A program made the translations under genes and the position numbers. A stretch of 64,000 nucleotides of DNA from Mycolicibacterium senegalense (GTDB lineage Bacteria > Actinomycetota > Actinomycetes > Mycobacteriales > Mycobacteriaceae): contig NZ_CP081000.1 of the NCBI RefSeq assembly GCF_019645875.1, forward strand, positions 4,216,001-4,280,000, read 5' to 3'. The notes beneath the pieces were generated by a model. That model saw nothing but the letters and a program-made list of their open reading frames with translations, was not told the origin of the DNA and ran no database searches. Below are positions 17,710-25,263 of the stretch, piece after piece; within the stretch, counting starts at the first letter, position 1; the number at the start of each line of letters is the position of its first letter.

Positions 17710-18558
17710 ATGACGCGCCATGTGCTCGCTGCCGGCAGGCAGATCCTGCTGCGTCCCGACGGGTCGGTTCAGCTCGGCTGGGATCCGCGGCGCGCCGTGC
17801 TGGTCCGGCCCCCTGGCGGGATGACCCAAAATCAGCTGGCGGGCCTGCTGCGCACGCTGCAGATCGGCGCTACCCGTGACGAATTGGTCACGGCGGCAGA
17901 CTCATTCGGCGACGTGGAGGCGATCGATGCACTGATCGACGCGCTCACCGACACGGGCATGCTGACGGCGCCGGCCACGCGGCGAGCCCGCCGGGCCCGC
18001 TCGGCTTCCGTGCGCGTGCACGGCCGCGGCCCATTGTCCGAACTGTTGGCCAACGGCCTACGCTGCTCCGGCGCGAAAGTCAGACGCAGTACCAACCCGC
18101 ACACGAGGAACGTGGCGGCCACGACCGACCTGGTGGTGCTGGCCGACGATCAGGTCAACGACCCCCGGCTCCTGCAGGATCTGCACCGCGACGGCATCGC
18201 CCATCTGTCCGTATGCGTCCGCGACGGAGCCGGACTGGTAGGTCCGCTGGTGATTCCCGGGGTGACGTGCTGCCTGCATTGCACCGACCTGCACCGCACC
18301 GATCGCGATGCGGCTTGGCCGGCCCTGGCCGCCCAGCTGCGCGGCGCCGTGGGCAGTGCCAGCCGGGCGACCGTCCTGGCCACCGCAGCGGTGGCCATGC
18401 ACCAGGTGGACCTGGTGATCCGGGCGGTCGGACACATCCAGGAAGACCAGCCTGCACCCGAAGTCCCGCCGACGCTGAACACCACCCTGGAACTCGGCTC
18501 CGAGGGGTATTCGATCGTCGCGCGCCGCTGGTCGCGGCACCCCGACTGTCTGTGTTGA
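17710..18558 (+). CDS. E1-like/TOMM cyclodehydratase-like protein (Rv3196 type)
   Basis: The 282-residue product resembles the ThiF/E1-like proteins that bind leader peptides in thiazole/oxazole-modified microcin (TOMM) pathways. The signature is TCCLHCTDLHRTDRDAAWPAL near residue 180, with conserved cysteines and Asp, and a final HPDCLC whose cysteines could complete a zinc site. No glycine-rich ATP loop is evident, consistent with a non-catalytic E1-like fold. No YcaO gene, flavin dehydrogenase or precursor peptide is in the window. The ATG at 17710 (MTRHVLAAG) is preferred to the frame opening at 17683. It lies between the zincin-like protein and the ABC1 kinase. Confidence 0.75.
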   Translation: MTRHVLAAGRQILLRPDGSVQLGWDPRRAVLVRPPGGMTQNQLAGLLRTLQIGATRDELVTAADSFGDVEAIDALIDALTDTGMLTAPATRRARRARSASVRVHGRGPLSELLANGLRCSGAKVRRSTNPHTRNVAATTDLVVLADDQVNDPRLLQDLHRDGIAHLSVCVRDGAGLVGPLVIPGVTCCLHCTDLHRTDRDAAWPALAAQLRGAVGSASRATVLATAAVAMHQVDLVIRAVGHIQEDQPAPEVPPTLNTTLELGSEGYSIVARRWSRHPDCLC

Positions 18559-18600
18559 AAACGTTTGTTGCCAGTTGGTTGCGGGCCATTCAGCCGAGTC

Positions 18601-19935
18601 ATGGATGATGGTCTGGTGTCTGACATCAAACGTGGAAGCGTGGCACGGAATGCGAAGCTCGCCGGCTTGGCCGGCGGGATGGCGGGTCGGGCCGCACTGG
18701 GCTTCGGCAAGCGTCTGACCGGCAAGTCCAAGGACGAAGTCACTGCCGAGTTGATGGACAAAGCCGCCCAACAGCTGTTCACCGTATTGGGTGAGCTCAA
18801 GGGCGGCGCGATGAAGGTGGGCCAGGCCCTGTCGGTGATGGAAGCAGCCATCCCGGAGCAGTACGGCAAGCCGTACCGCGAGGCGCTGACCAAACTGCAG
18901 CGCGAGGCCCCGCCGATGCCTGCCGCCAAGGTGCATCGGATGCTCGACGCCCAGCTGGGGACCAAGTGGCGCGAGCGCTTCACCTCATTCGATGACACCC
19001 CGGTGGCCTCGGCGAGCATCGGCCAGGTGCACAAGGCGGTCTGGTCGGACGGGCGCGAGGTGGCCGTCAAGATCCAGTACCCCGGCGCCGACGAGGCCCT
19101 GCGGGCTGACCTCAAGACCATCCAGCGCCTGGTCGGCGTGTTCAAGCAGTTGGCCCCGGGCGCTGACATCCAGGGCGTGGTCGACGAGCTGATCGAACGC
19201 ACCGAGATGGAGCTCGACTACCGGTTGGAGGCCGACAATCAGCGGGCCTTCGCCAAGGCCTACGCCGACGACCCCCATTTCGCGATCCCCCACATCGTGG
19301 CCAGCGCCCCCAAGGTGGTGATCGCCGAATGGATGGAAGGCATCCCGATGTCGGAGATCATCCGTAACGGAACGCCTGAGCAGCGCGACCTGATGGGCAC
19401 CCGGCTGACCGAGCTGACCTTCGGATCACCTGATCGGCTGGAGATGATGCACGGCGACGCGCATCCGGGGAACTTCATGCTGTTGCCCGACGGGCGGATG
19501 GGTGTGATCGACTTCGGAGCGGTGGCACCACTGCCCGGCGGCCTGCCTTACGCGCTCGGCGAGATGATCCGGTTGGCCCGCGACAAGAACTACGACGAGC
19601 TACTGCCGGTCATGGAAGCGGCGGGGTTCATCCAGAAGGGCGAACAGGTCTCCATCGAGGAGGTCAACGACATGCTGCGCCAGTACGTCGAGCCCATCGA
19701 GGTCGACGTCTTCCACTACACCCGCCGGTGGCTGCAGAAGATGGCTGCCGGGCAGATGGACAATTCGGTGGCGCAGATCAAGATGGCCCGCCAGCTAGAC
19801 CTCCCGGCGAATTTGGCGATCCCGGCGCGGGTGATCGCCTCGATCACGGCCATCTGCTGCCAGCTCGACGCCCACGTGCCGGTGAAAGCCATTGCCACGC
19901 AATTTGTTCCAGGCTTCACCGAGGAAGCTGCCTAG
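18601..19935 (+). CDS. ABC1/UbiB-family atypical kinase (Rv3197 type)
   Basis: This 444-residue protein shows ABC1 family motifs in order: KxGQ as MKVGQALSVME, the Ala-rich loop PVASASIGQVH, VAVKIQYPG (ATP-site Lys), the catalytic loop MHGDAHPGNFML and the metal-binding VIDFG. Such atypical kinases/ATPases act on isoprenoid lipids or quinone biosynthesis. The M. tuberculosis counterpart is reported to belong to the WhiB7-linked antibiotic resistance response, and whiB7 is the next gene, convergent here. The ATG at 18601 (MDDGLVSDIKRG) is used; a GTG at 18616 is an alternative. Confidence 0.92.
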   Translation: MDDGLVSDIKRGSVARNAKLAGLAGGMAGRAALGFGKRLTGKSKDEVTAELMDKAAQQLFTVLGELKGGAMKVGQALSVMEAAIPEQYGKPYREALTKLQREAPPMPAAKVHRMLDAQLGTKWRERFTSFDDTPVASASIGQVHKAVWSDGREVAVKIQYPGADEALRADLKTIQRLVGVFKQLAPGADIQGVVDELIERTEMELDYRLEADNQRAFAKAYADDPHFAIPHIVASAPKVVIAEWMEGIPMSEIIRNGTPEQRDLMGTRLTELTFGSPDRLEMMHGDAHPGNFMLLPDGRMGVIDFGAVAPLPGGLPYALGEMIRLARDKNYDELLPVMEAAGFIQKGEQVSIEEVNDMLRQYVEPIEVDVFHYTRRWLQKMAAGQMDNSVAQIKMARQLDLPANLAIPARVIASITAICCQLDAHVPVKAIATQFVPGFTEEAA

Positions 19936-19982
19936 CCTCGGCCATCAATCGGCGGCCTGGACGGCGCTCGCTGTTCGCGAAA

Positions 19983-20028
19983 GTCACGCTGGAGTGACGC
20001 CCGGCTTCGGGCGTCACTCCAGCGTGAC
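19983..20028. repeat. Perfect 21-bp hairpin with nested dyads
   Basis: Arms 19983-20003 and 20008-20028 are perfectly complementary around a GCTT loop. Each arm contains its own shorter dyad (GTCAC-N6-GTGAC), so the sequence can also fold as a cruciform with side stems. It lies between the convergent ABC1 kinase and whiB7 genes and probably terminates transcription, although neither strand has a clear U-tract. Confidence 0.85.
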
Positions 20029-20047
20029 AAAAGGGCGGTGAGCGGTT

Positions 20048-20098
20048 GCGGCGACCCGGCCACTCATGCGGCGACCCGGCCACTCATGCGGCGCCCGG
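20048..20098. repeat. 20-bp tandem repeat beside whiB7 3' end
   Basis: The unit GCGGCGACCCGGCCACTCAT occurs exactly at 20048-20067 and 20068-20087. A third, broken copy (GCGGCGCCCGG) runs to the whiB7 stop codon. It is a small variable-number-type array with no coding role. Confidence 0.9.
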
Positions 20099-20100
20099 TG

Positions 20101-20400
20101 TCAGGCCGCGGCCACGTTCTTCCGCGGACGCCCACGCGGCCGCTTGCGAGCCACGATGGTGCCGCGGTCGAGGATTTCGCCGCCCCAAACGCCCCACGGC
20201 TCTTGCCGTTCCAGCGCGGCGGCCAGGCACTCGTTGCGGATCGGGCAATCCGCGCACAGCGCCTTGGCCTGCTCCAGATCGACTGGGCTCTCGGCGAACC
20301 ACAGATCGGGATTCCCGATGTGGCACGGCACCGCCGGTAGCCGCTGTTCGCATGTCACCGGCGCGACGCTCATCTGCGGAGCGGTCATCGCAATGGACAT
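20101..20400 (-). CDS. whiB7: Transcriptional regulator WhiB7
   Basis: The 99-residue protein has the WhiB Fe-S cysteine set (C18, then C29, then CADC of ALCADCPIRNEC), the GVWGG turn, and a C-terminal AT-hook (RGRPRK), which together define WhiB7. It binds the primary sigma factor and activates AT-rich promoters for intrinsic resistance to ribosome-targeting antibiotics. GGGGGAC precedes the ATG at 20400. Expression is controlled by its own promoter and by the leader attenuator described separately. It lies downstream of uvrD2 on the same strand but has an independent promoter. Confidence 0.98.
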   Translation of the reverse strand: MSIAMTAPQMSVAPVTCEQRLPAVPCHIGNPDLWFAESPVDLEQAKALCADCPIRNECLAAALERQEPWGVWGGEILDRGTIVARKRPRGRPRKNVAAA

Positions 20401-20488
20401 GTGTTTGTCCCCCTGCTTCCTGGTCGTAGTTGTCGGCGATCTGTCTCTTCGAGGGATCTGTGACCAGGTTTCTCGGGGTGGAACTCCC

Positions 20489-20580
20489 AAAAAATTTGGC
20501 CACGGATCCGGTTGACTGCGGGTCCGTGGCCTGTTGGCTGTGAAGGGAGCTCTTCCTAGAAGAATCTCCGATCCACGGAC
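20489..20580 (-). promoter_or_regulatory. whiB7 leader attenuator: terminator with antiterminator arm
   Basis: On the minus strand a 12-pair hairpin (20531-20498; GGCCACGGACCC against GGATCCGTGGCC, one wobble or mismatch) is followed by AAATTTTTT (20497-20489), an intrinsic terminator 88 bases before the whiB7 ATG. The upstream octamer GTCCGTGG at 20580-20573 is complementary to CCACGGAC in the terminator's first arm (20529-20522), so it can form an antiterminator instead. That octamer lies in the last codons of the uORF. A ribosome finishing the uORF would hide it and favour termination; one stalled earlier would expose it and allow read-through. Confidence 0.82.
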
Positions 20581-20780
20581 GCGCCTGTCGCGGCGGCGGG
20601 GCGGCGCTTGCGCTGCGGTGCAATAGCAGCGGCGGCAGCGACCGGCCATCCAGCGGCGGCGGGGGCAGCGGATGCGGCATGCCGACGCACCACCGGGGCA
20701 ACCGGGGAAACGCCGACGGCGAGCACGGACAACGGCATGCCAGCAACCGCTACACCGCTGAATTCGATGTTGTTATCCAT
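20556..20780 (-). CDS. whiB7 leader peptide (uORF, 74 aa)
   Basis: This upstream frame starts at ATG 20780 behind a near-ideal GGAAGGAGG nine bases away and ends 24 bases before the terminator hairpin. The product is Ala/Pro/Val-rich in the middle and arginine/lysine-rich near the end (IAPQRKRRPAAATG, then DRRFF). No domain is recognised and the peptide may matter only as a translation sensor. Mycobacterial and Streptomyces whiB7/wblC genes are known to be controlled by uORF translation, which fits the position. The length and C-terminal basic stretch are directly visible; the sensing role is inference from the leader architecture. Confidence 0.8.
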   Translation of the reverse strand: MDNNIEFSGVAVAGMPLSVLAVGVSPVAPVVRRHAASAAPAAAGWPVAAAAAIAPQRKRRPAAATGASVDRRFF

Positions 20781-20823
20781 TGCGGGCACCCTCCTTCCGT
20801 CTCGTCACCAGAGCTGTGTTACG

Positions 20824-20863
20824 AGGCTAAAGCCTAACAGCCAAATCGCACAACATATTTTCT
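20824..20863 (-). promoter_or_regulatory. whiB7 promoter with WhiB7-type AT-rich site
   Basis: Reading the minus strand, an AT-rich block (AGAAAATAT, 20863-20855) is followed by the -35 TTGTGC (20853-20848), an 18-base spacer and the -10 TAGCCT (20829-20824). An AT-rich element just upstream of the -35 is the known mark of WhiB7-activated promoters, so autoregulation is expected. The start site would be about 35-40 bases before the uORF. Confidence 0.65.
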
Positions 20864-20885
20864 ACCTGCGGTTTTGGCGTGATCT

Positions 20886-23009
20886 TTACGAATTCTGGCG
20901 GCCTTTGACCAACTCGAGCACGTCCGGACCGTACTGCTCGAGCTTGCGCGCGCCGATTCCGGGAAGAGCCACCAGTGCGGCTTCGTCGGCCGGCCGCGAC
21001 TCGGCGATGGCGATCAGGGTGTTGTCGGTGAACACCACATAGGCCGGCACCTTCATCTCCTTGGCGACGCGCAGCCGCCATTCCTTGAGCTCGGCGAGCA
21101 GCTCTTCGTCGAGGTCCGACGGACAGGTTTCGCAGCGGCGCAACATGATCGCCGGCGGCGTCGTCAACGCGGCATTGCACACCCGGCAGCGCGGGGCCGG
21201 GCCACGTTGACGGCGCGTACGGTCCGGGCCCGAGCCGGTGCTGTTCTGCAGCTGCGGTGCGATGCCGTTGAGAAACCGCGACGGCCGACGGCTCTGCCGT
21301 CCGCCAGGGGTGCGGGCCAGCGCCCAGCTCAGCCCCAGATGCACCCGGGCCCGGGTGACCCCGACGTAGAGCAGGCGGCGCTCCTCCTCGACGGGCTCGC
21401 TGTCCGGCCCGTGTGCGAGCGCATGCGAGATGGGCAGCGTGTTGTCGGCCAGGCCGACCAGGAACACCGCATCCCACTCCAGGCCCTTGGCCGCGTGCAA
21501 CGAGGCCAGCGTCACGCCCTGCACCACCGGTGGATGCCGCGCGTCGGCCCGCTGACGCAGCTCGGCGACCAGTGCCCGCAGATCCAGCTCCGGGCGCAGC
21601 GCCACTTCCTCGTCGACCAATTCGGCCAACGCCGTCAACGCCTCCCAGCGTTCCCGGGCCTTGGTGCCGGCCGGCGGTTCGGCGGTCAGCCCAAGCGGTT
21701 CGAGCAGTTCACGTACCAGCGCGGGCAGGTCGTCTCCGGGGATGTCACGTTCGGCGAAGCGCTGCATGGCCACCAGCGCCTGACGGATCTCCTGACGGCT
21801 GAAGAAACCCTCCCCGCCGCGCACCTGGAAGGCGACCCCGGCCTCGGTGAGCGCCTCCTCATAGACCTCGGATTGGGCGTTGATGCGGTAGAGCACCGCG
21901 ATTTCGGCGGGCTCCGTTCCGTTTTCGATCAGCTTCTTGATGGCGCGGGCAACCGCGTTGGCCTCGGCCACCTCGTCGGGATATTCGGAGAACCTCGGCT
22001 CGGGGCCGGGGTCACGCTGACCCACCAGATGCAGCTTGCTGCCCGCCATCCGGCCGCGGGCGGCCGCGATCACCCGGTTGGCCAACGACACCACCTGCGG
22101 TGTCGAGCGGTAGTCCCGCTCGAGCCGGACCACCGCGGCGTCGGGGAAGCGCCGCGAAAAGTCCAACAGGAAGCGAGGGGTGGCGCCGGTGAACGAATAG
22201 ATCGTCTGGTTGGCATCACCGACCACGGTGAGGTCGTCGCGCTCCCCCAGCCAGGCATCGAGCACCCGCTGCTGCAGGGGCGTGACGTCCTGGTACTCGT
22301 CGACGACGAAGCAGCGGTAGCGATCGCGGAATTCCTGCGCGACGGCGGCATCGTTCTCGATGGCCGCGGCGGTGTGCAGCAACAGGTCGTCAAAATCCAG
22401 CAGTGCCGAGCCGTCCCGGCGGGCCTTGAGCTTCTCGTAGTTCGAATAGACCGCGGCAACCTTTGCGGCATCGAACGGAATGTCCCGGCCGACCTTGGCC
22501 ACCGCGGTGCCGTAGCCCTCCGGGGTGATCAAAGATGCCTTGGCCCACTCGATTTCGCCGGCCAGGTCCCGGACGTCGTCGGTGCTGGTCTGCATGCCGG
22601 CCCGGTTCGCGGCTTGCGCGACCACGGCGAACTTGCTGTCGAGAAGTTCCCAACCGGTGTCTCCGACCAGGCGCGGCCAGAAATACTGCAGCTGCCGACG
22701 GGCGGCGGCGTGGAACGTCACCGCCTGCACCGCGGCGGTGTTGACCCCGGACTGCTGGCCCAGTGCCCGCAACCGGCCCCGCATCTCGCCCGCGGCCCGC
22801 GCGGTGAACGTCACCGCGAGCACCTGGCTGGGGGCGACGTGACCGGCGGCCACCAGATGTGCGATCCGGCGGGTGATGGTGCGGGTCTTGCCGGTGCCGG
22901 CGCCGGCCAGCACGCACACCGGACCGCGGGCGGCCAGCACTGCCTCCCGCTGCTCATCGTCCAGATCGCCCAGTGCGGGCGAGGGAGCCTCCAACGGCAT
23001 GGCGTCCAT
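20886..23009 (-). CDS. uvrD2: ATP-dependent DNA helicase UvrD2
   Basis: This superfamily 1A helicase of 707 residues has Walker A AGAGTGKT near residue 37, the Walker B region VVDEYQDVTPLQ, GDANQTIYSFTGA (motif III), and TLASLHAAKGLEWDAVF (motif V area). After the motor comes a four-cysteine cluster (CRVCNAAL and CETCPSD) followed by a C-terminal HRDC domain, the architecture that distinguishes mycobacterial UvrD2 from UvrD1. UvrD2 is a 3'-5' DNA unwinding enzyme reported to be essential in M. tuberculosis. It is upstream of whiB7, with about 100 bases containing the whiB7 promoter between them. Confidence 0.96.
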   Translation of the reverse strand: MDAMPLEAPSPALGDLDDEQREAVLAARGPVCVLAGAGTGKTRTITRRIAHLVAAGHVAPSQVLAVTFTARAAGEMRGRLRALGQQSGVNTAAVQAVTFHAAARRQLQYFWPRLVGDTGWELLDSKFAVVAQAANRAGMQTSTDDVRDLAGEIEWAKASLITPEGYGTAVAKVGRDIPFDAAKVAAVYSNYEKLKARRDGSALLDFDDLLLHTAAAIENDAAVAQEFRDRYRCFVVDEYQDVTPLQQRVLDAWLGERDDLTVVGDANQTIYSFTGATPRFLLDFSRRFPDAAVVRLERDYRSTPQVVSLANRVIAAARGRMAGSKLHLVGQRDPGPEPRFSEYPDEVAEANAVARAIKKLIENGTEPAEIAVLYRINAQSEVYEEALTEAGVAFQVRGGEGFFSRQEIRQALVAMQRFAERDIPGDDLPALVRELLEPLGLTAEPPAGTKARERWEALTALAELVDEEVALRPELDLRALVAELRQRADARHPPVVQGVTLASLHAAKGLEWDAVFLVGLADNTLPISHALAHGPDSEPVEEERRLLYVGVTRARVHLGLSWALARTPGGRQSRRPSRFLNGIAPQLQNSTGSGPDRTRRQRGPAPRCRVCNAALTTPPAIMLRRCETCPSDLDEELLAELKEWRLRVAKEMKVPAYVVFTDNTLIAIAESRPADEAALVALPGIGARKLEQYGPDVLELVKGRQNS

Positions 23010-23054
23010 GGTGTCAGAGACCGGTGACAGTTCCCGGCCCGGCGTGGTCCGGGG

Positions 23055-23798
23055 CTAGGACTGCCGGCTCAGCCACTGGTCGAAGGTGGTGGGCGCGATG
23101 CGCGCGTCCGCGCCGGGCAGCAGGACGTTGCCCGCCATCTCGACACTGAACACCGACGACCAGGTCGGCACGAACGTCACCTCCCGGCCCCTGGCGGCCA
23201 GAGTCCGACGGGCCATGTCGACCAGATCCTGGGTCTGCGGCCCGGCCACGTCGACGTGGCGCCCACGCGGACCACCCACAACGACTTCGGCGAGCACGGC
23301 GGCGATGTCGTCGGGATCGATCGGCTGAACCAGCAGGGGCGCGATCTCGGCACGCCCGTCCTGCTCGGTCCAGCCCACCACCATCTCGGCGAAATCGTGG
23401 AACTGGGTGGCCGGCACGATCGTCCACGGCACTGGCCCGGCCTCGATCTGCCTCTCCTGCTCACGTTTTCCGGCGTAATGCGGATTTCCGTCGATGCCAT
23501 GGATCCCCACGATCGACAGCAGCACGTGGTGAGCCACCCCGGCGCGTTGCTCGGCGGCCAGCAGGTTGCGGGTCGCGGTGCCCAGATAGTCCACGGTGCT
23601 GTCGCGATCGGTGGGCGGGGCGCTGATCGCGTCGACCACCGCCTGCACCCCGGTCAACGCGGCGTCGAGGCCCTCCCCGGTGGACAGGTCCACGCCGGAC
23701 GAGCGACTGATCGCCACCACGTCGTGTCCTGCGGCCTGCAGGGCGGCGACGACGCGCGCCCCGATGTTTCCCGTCGCTCCTGCCACTGCGATTCGCAT
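23055..23798 (-). CDS. NmrA-like/atypical SDR NAD(P)-binding protein
   Basis: The 247-residue protein has the N-terminal Rossmann motif VAGATGNIGARVV of atypical SDRs. It lacks the YxxxK catalytic pair and has the WTIVPATQFHDFAE segment common in NmrA-like redox sensors and LysX-type reductases. It could be a redox sensor or a quinone/isoflavone-type reductase. GGGAGACATC precedes its ATG. It is divergent from the Rrf2 gene, and a strong dyad lies between the two starts, so the Rrf2 protein probably controls it. Confidence 0.85.
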   Translation of the reverse strand: MRIAVAGATGNIGARVVAALQAAGHDVVAISRSSGVDLSTGEGLDAALTGVQAVVDAISAPPTDRDSTVDYLGTATRNLLAAEQRAGVAHHVLLSIVGIHGIDGNPHYAGKREQERQIEAGPVPWTIVPATQFHDFAEMVVGWTEQDGRAEIAPLLVQPIDPDDIAAVLAEVVVGGPRGRHVDVAGPQTQDLVDMARRTLAARGREVTFVPTWSSVFSVEMAGNVLLPGADARIAPTTFDQWLSRQS

Positions 23799-23823
23799 GA
23801 TGTCTCCCGTCCCGTTCGCCGAC

Positions 23824-23850
23824 TATTACGGACTATATAGGTCCGCAATA
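23824..23850. promoter_or_regulatory. Dyad operator between NmrA-like gene and rrf2
   Basis: TATTACGGAC-N7-GTCCGCAATA is an inverted repeat with 9 of 10 arm positions matching and an AT-only spacer except its last base (TATATAG). It lies 26 bases before the NmrA-like ATG and 21 bases before the Rrf2 GTG/ATG region, overlapping where both promoters must be. It is a good candidate for the Rrf2 regulator's site. Confidence 0.72.
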
Positions 23851-23870
23851 TCTGTAATACGATAACGGGC

Positions 23871-24338
23871 GTGAAACTTCCTGTGGCCACCGAGTGGGCG
23901 CTGCACTGCGCGACGTCGCTGGCCCAACTGGAACCTGGAACCACGGCATCGGCCGGCGACCTCGCCGAGCACTTCGACCTGCCCGCGGCTTACCTCGCCA
24001 AGCAGTTGCAGGCGCTCACCCGTGCGGGCGTGCTGGCCGCGACGACGGGTCCGCGGGGCGGGTTCCGGCTGGGACGCGCACCGGCCGACATCACGCTGCT
24101 GCACATCGTCGAAGCCGTCGACGGCGCCGCCCCGCCGTACGAGTGCCGCGAGATCCGCCGGCAGGGCCGCGGCGCCCTTCCCGCCGCCTGGTGCCGCCAC
24201 GAGTGCATCCTCGCGGTGAAGATGGCCGACGCGCATCAAGCCTGGCGGGCCAGCCTCGACGGCGTCACTCTCGCCGACATCCTCGCCGACATCCCGGCCG
24301 CGGCACCGGCACGTACCCGAAAGTTGTTGGGCAGGTGA
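23871..24338 (+). CDS. Rrf2 family transcriptional regulator
   Basis: This 155-residue Rrf2-type winged-helix protein has residues 1-65 for DNA binding (LPAAYLAKQLQALTRAGVL then TGPRGGFRLGR, a typical Rrf2 wing). Three cysteines follow at residues 92, 108 and 112 (ECR and WCRHEC). Rrf2 regulators such as IscR and NsrR hold an Fe-S cluster with three cysteines, though the spacing here is wider than in IscR, so it could instead be a thiol or electrophile sensor. The neighbouring NmrA-like gene is the apparent target. Its stop is 3 bases from that of the convergent DapA-like gene. Confidence 0.88.
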   Translation: MKLPVATEWALHCATSLAQLEPGTTASAGDLAEHFDLPAAYLAKQLQALTRAGVLAATTGPRGGFRLGRAPADITLLHIVEAVDGAAPPYECREIRRQGRGALPAAWCRHECILAVKMADAHQAWRASLDGVTLADILADIPAAAPARTRKLLGR

Positions 24339-24341
24339 GGG

Positions 24342-25226
24342 TCACGACACGGCGAGGAGCCGGCGCAGTTCCTCACGACCATCGCCGTCGAGCGGGAGCA
24401 ACGGCAGCCGCGGCACACCGACGCCCTGGCCCAGCAGCTCCAGTCCACCCTTGATCGTCGTGGGCAGACCACCGGCGACGATGAACTCCAGGAAGGGCTT
24501 GACTTCGGCGTAGACAGCCTCGGCCTTCGCCCAGTCCCCAGCCTGTGCCGCTGCGTAGAGATCCAGGCACGGCTGCGGCAGCAGGTTCGGCGCCGCAGTA
24601 CACCAGCCCCTGGCTCCGGCCTTGAAAGCCTTGAGAATCATCGGGTTGCTGCCGTTGTAGAACGGCAGCTGGCCATCGGTGAGCTCGGACAGGCGGTCCA
24701 TGCGGGTGATGTCACCGGTGGATTCCTTGACCATGGTGACGTTGTCGATGTCGGTGAACAGCTGCACCAGCAGTTCCGGTCGCATGTCGATGCCACTGGT
24801 CGCCGGGTTGTTGTAGACCATGATCGGAATGCCGATCGCGGCCCCGATCGCCGCGTAGTGCTGGGCGATCTCCCGTTCGGACAGTTTCCAATACGAGATC
24901 GGCAGCACCATCACCGCGTCGGCACCGGCCCGCTCGGCATACTGCGCCCGGCGAATGGTGTTGGCCGTGGTCAGATCTGACGCGCCGATGATGACGGGCA
25001 CCCGGCGGTCGACCACGCCGATCGTGGTGTCGATGACGGCGTCGAACTCGGCTTCGGTGAGGTAGGCCGACTCACCGGTGCTGCCGAGGGGGACGATCCC
25101 GTGTGCGCCACCGGTGACCAGGCGGTCGACCAGTGTCGCGAGCTTGCCGGTGTCGATCTGGTGATCCTCGGTGAACGGCGTCACCGGATAGGCGAGAATT
25201 CCGTGGATCTCGGTGTGAGTGGGCAT
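24342..25226 (-). CDS. DapA/N-acetylneuraminate lyase family protein
   Basis: This 294-residue TIM-barrel class I aldolase has GSTGE at the pyruvate carboxylate site, the catalytic Tyr in VYNNPATSG and the Schiff-base Lys in MVKESTGD. The true mycobacterial dapA sits elsewhere next to biosynthetic genes, and pairing with a class II aldolase suggests a catabolic 2-keto acid lyase rather than lysine synthesis. It lies 37 bases downstream of the aldolase gene in the same operon. The substrate is unknown, probably a keto-sugar acid or similar. Confidence 0.88.
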   Translation of the reverse strand: MPTHTEIHGILAYPVTPFTEDHQIDTGKLATLVDRLVTGGAHGIVPLGSTGESAYLTEAEFDAVIDTTIGVVDRRVPVIIGASDLTTANTIRRAQYAERAGADAVMVLPISYWKLSEREIAQHYAAIGAAIGIPIMVYNNPATSGIDMRPELLVQLFTDIDNVTMVKESTGDITRMDRLSELTDGQLPFYNGSNPMILKAFKAGARGWCTAAPNLLPQPCLDLYAAAQAGDWAKAEAVYAEVKPFLEFIVAGGLPTTIKGGLELLGQGVGVPRLPLLPLDGDGREELRRLLAVS

Positions 25227-25263
25227 CGTGGTGTCCTTTTCGTGTCGTTGTGGGCCGGACGGA

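Noticed and set aside
21207..23027. 606-codon frame opposite uvrD2
   Set aside because: It is antisense to a well-conserved helicase and its translation has no recognisable motif; codon third-position bias belongs to uvrD2.
24342..25226. Assignment of the DapA-like gene as lysine-biosynthetic dapA
   Set aside because: It has the family active site but no lysine-pathway neighbours and is co-transcribed with a class II aldolase; only the family-level call is kept.
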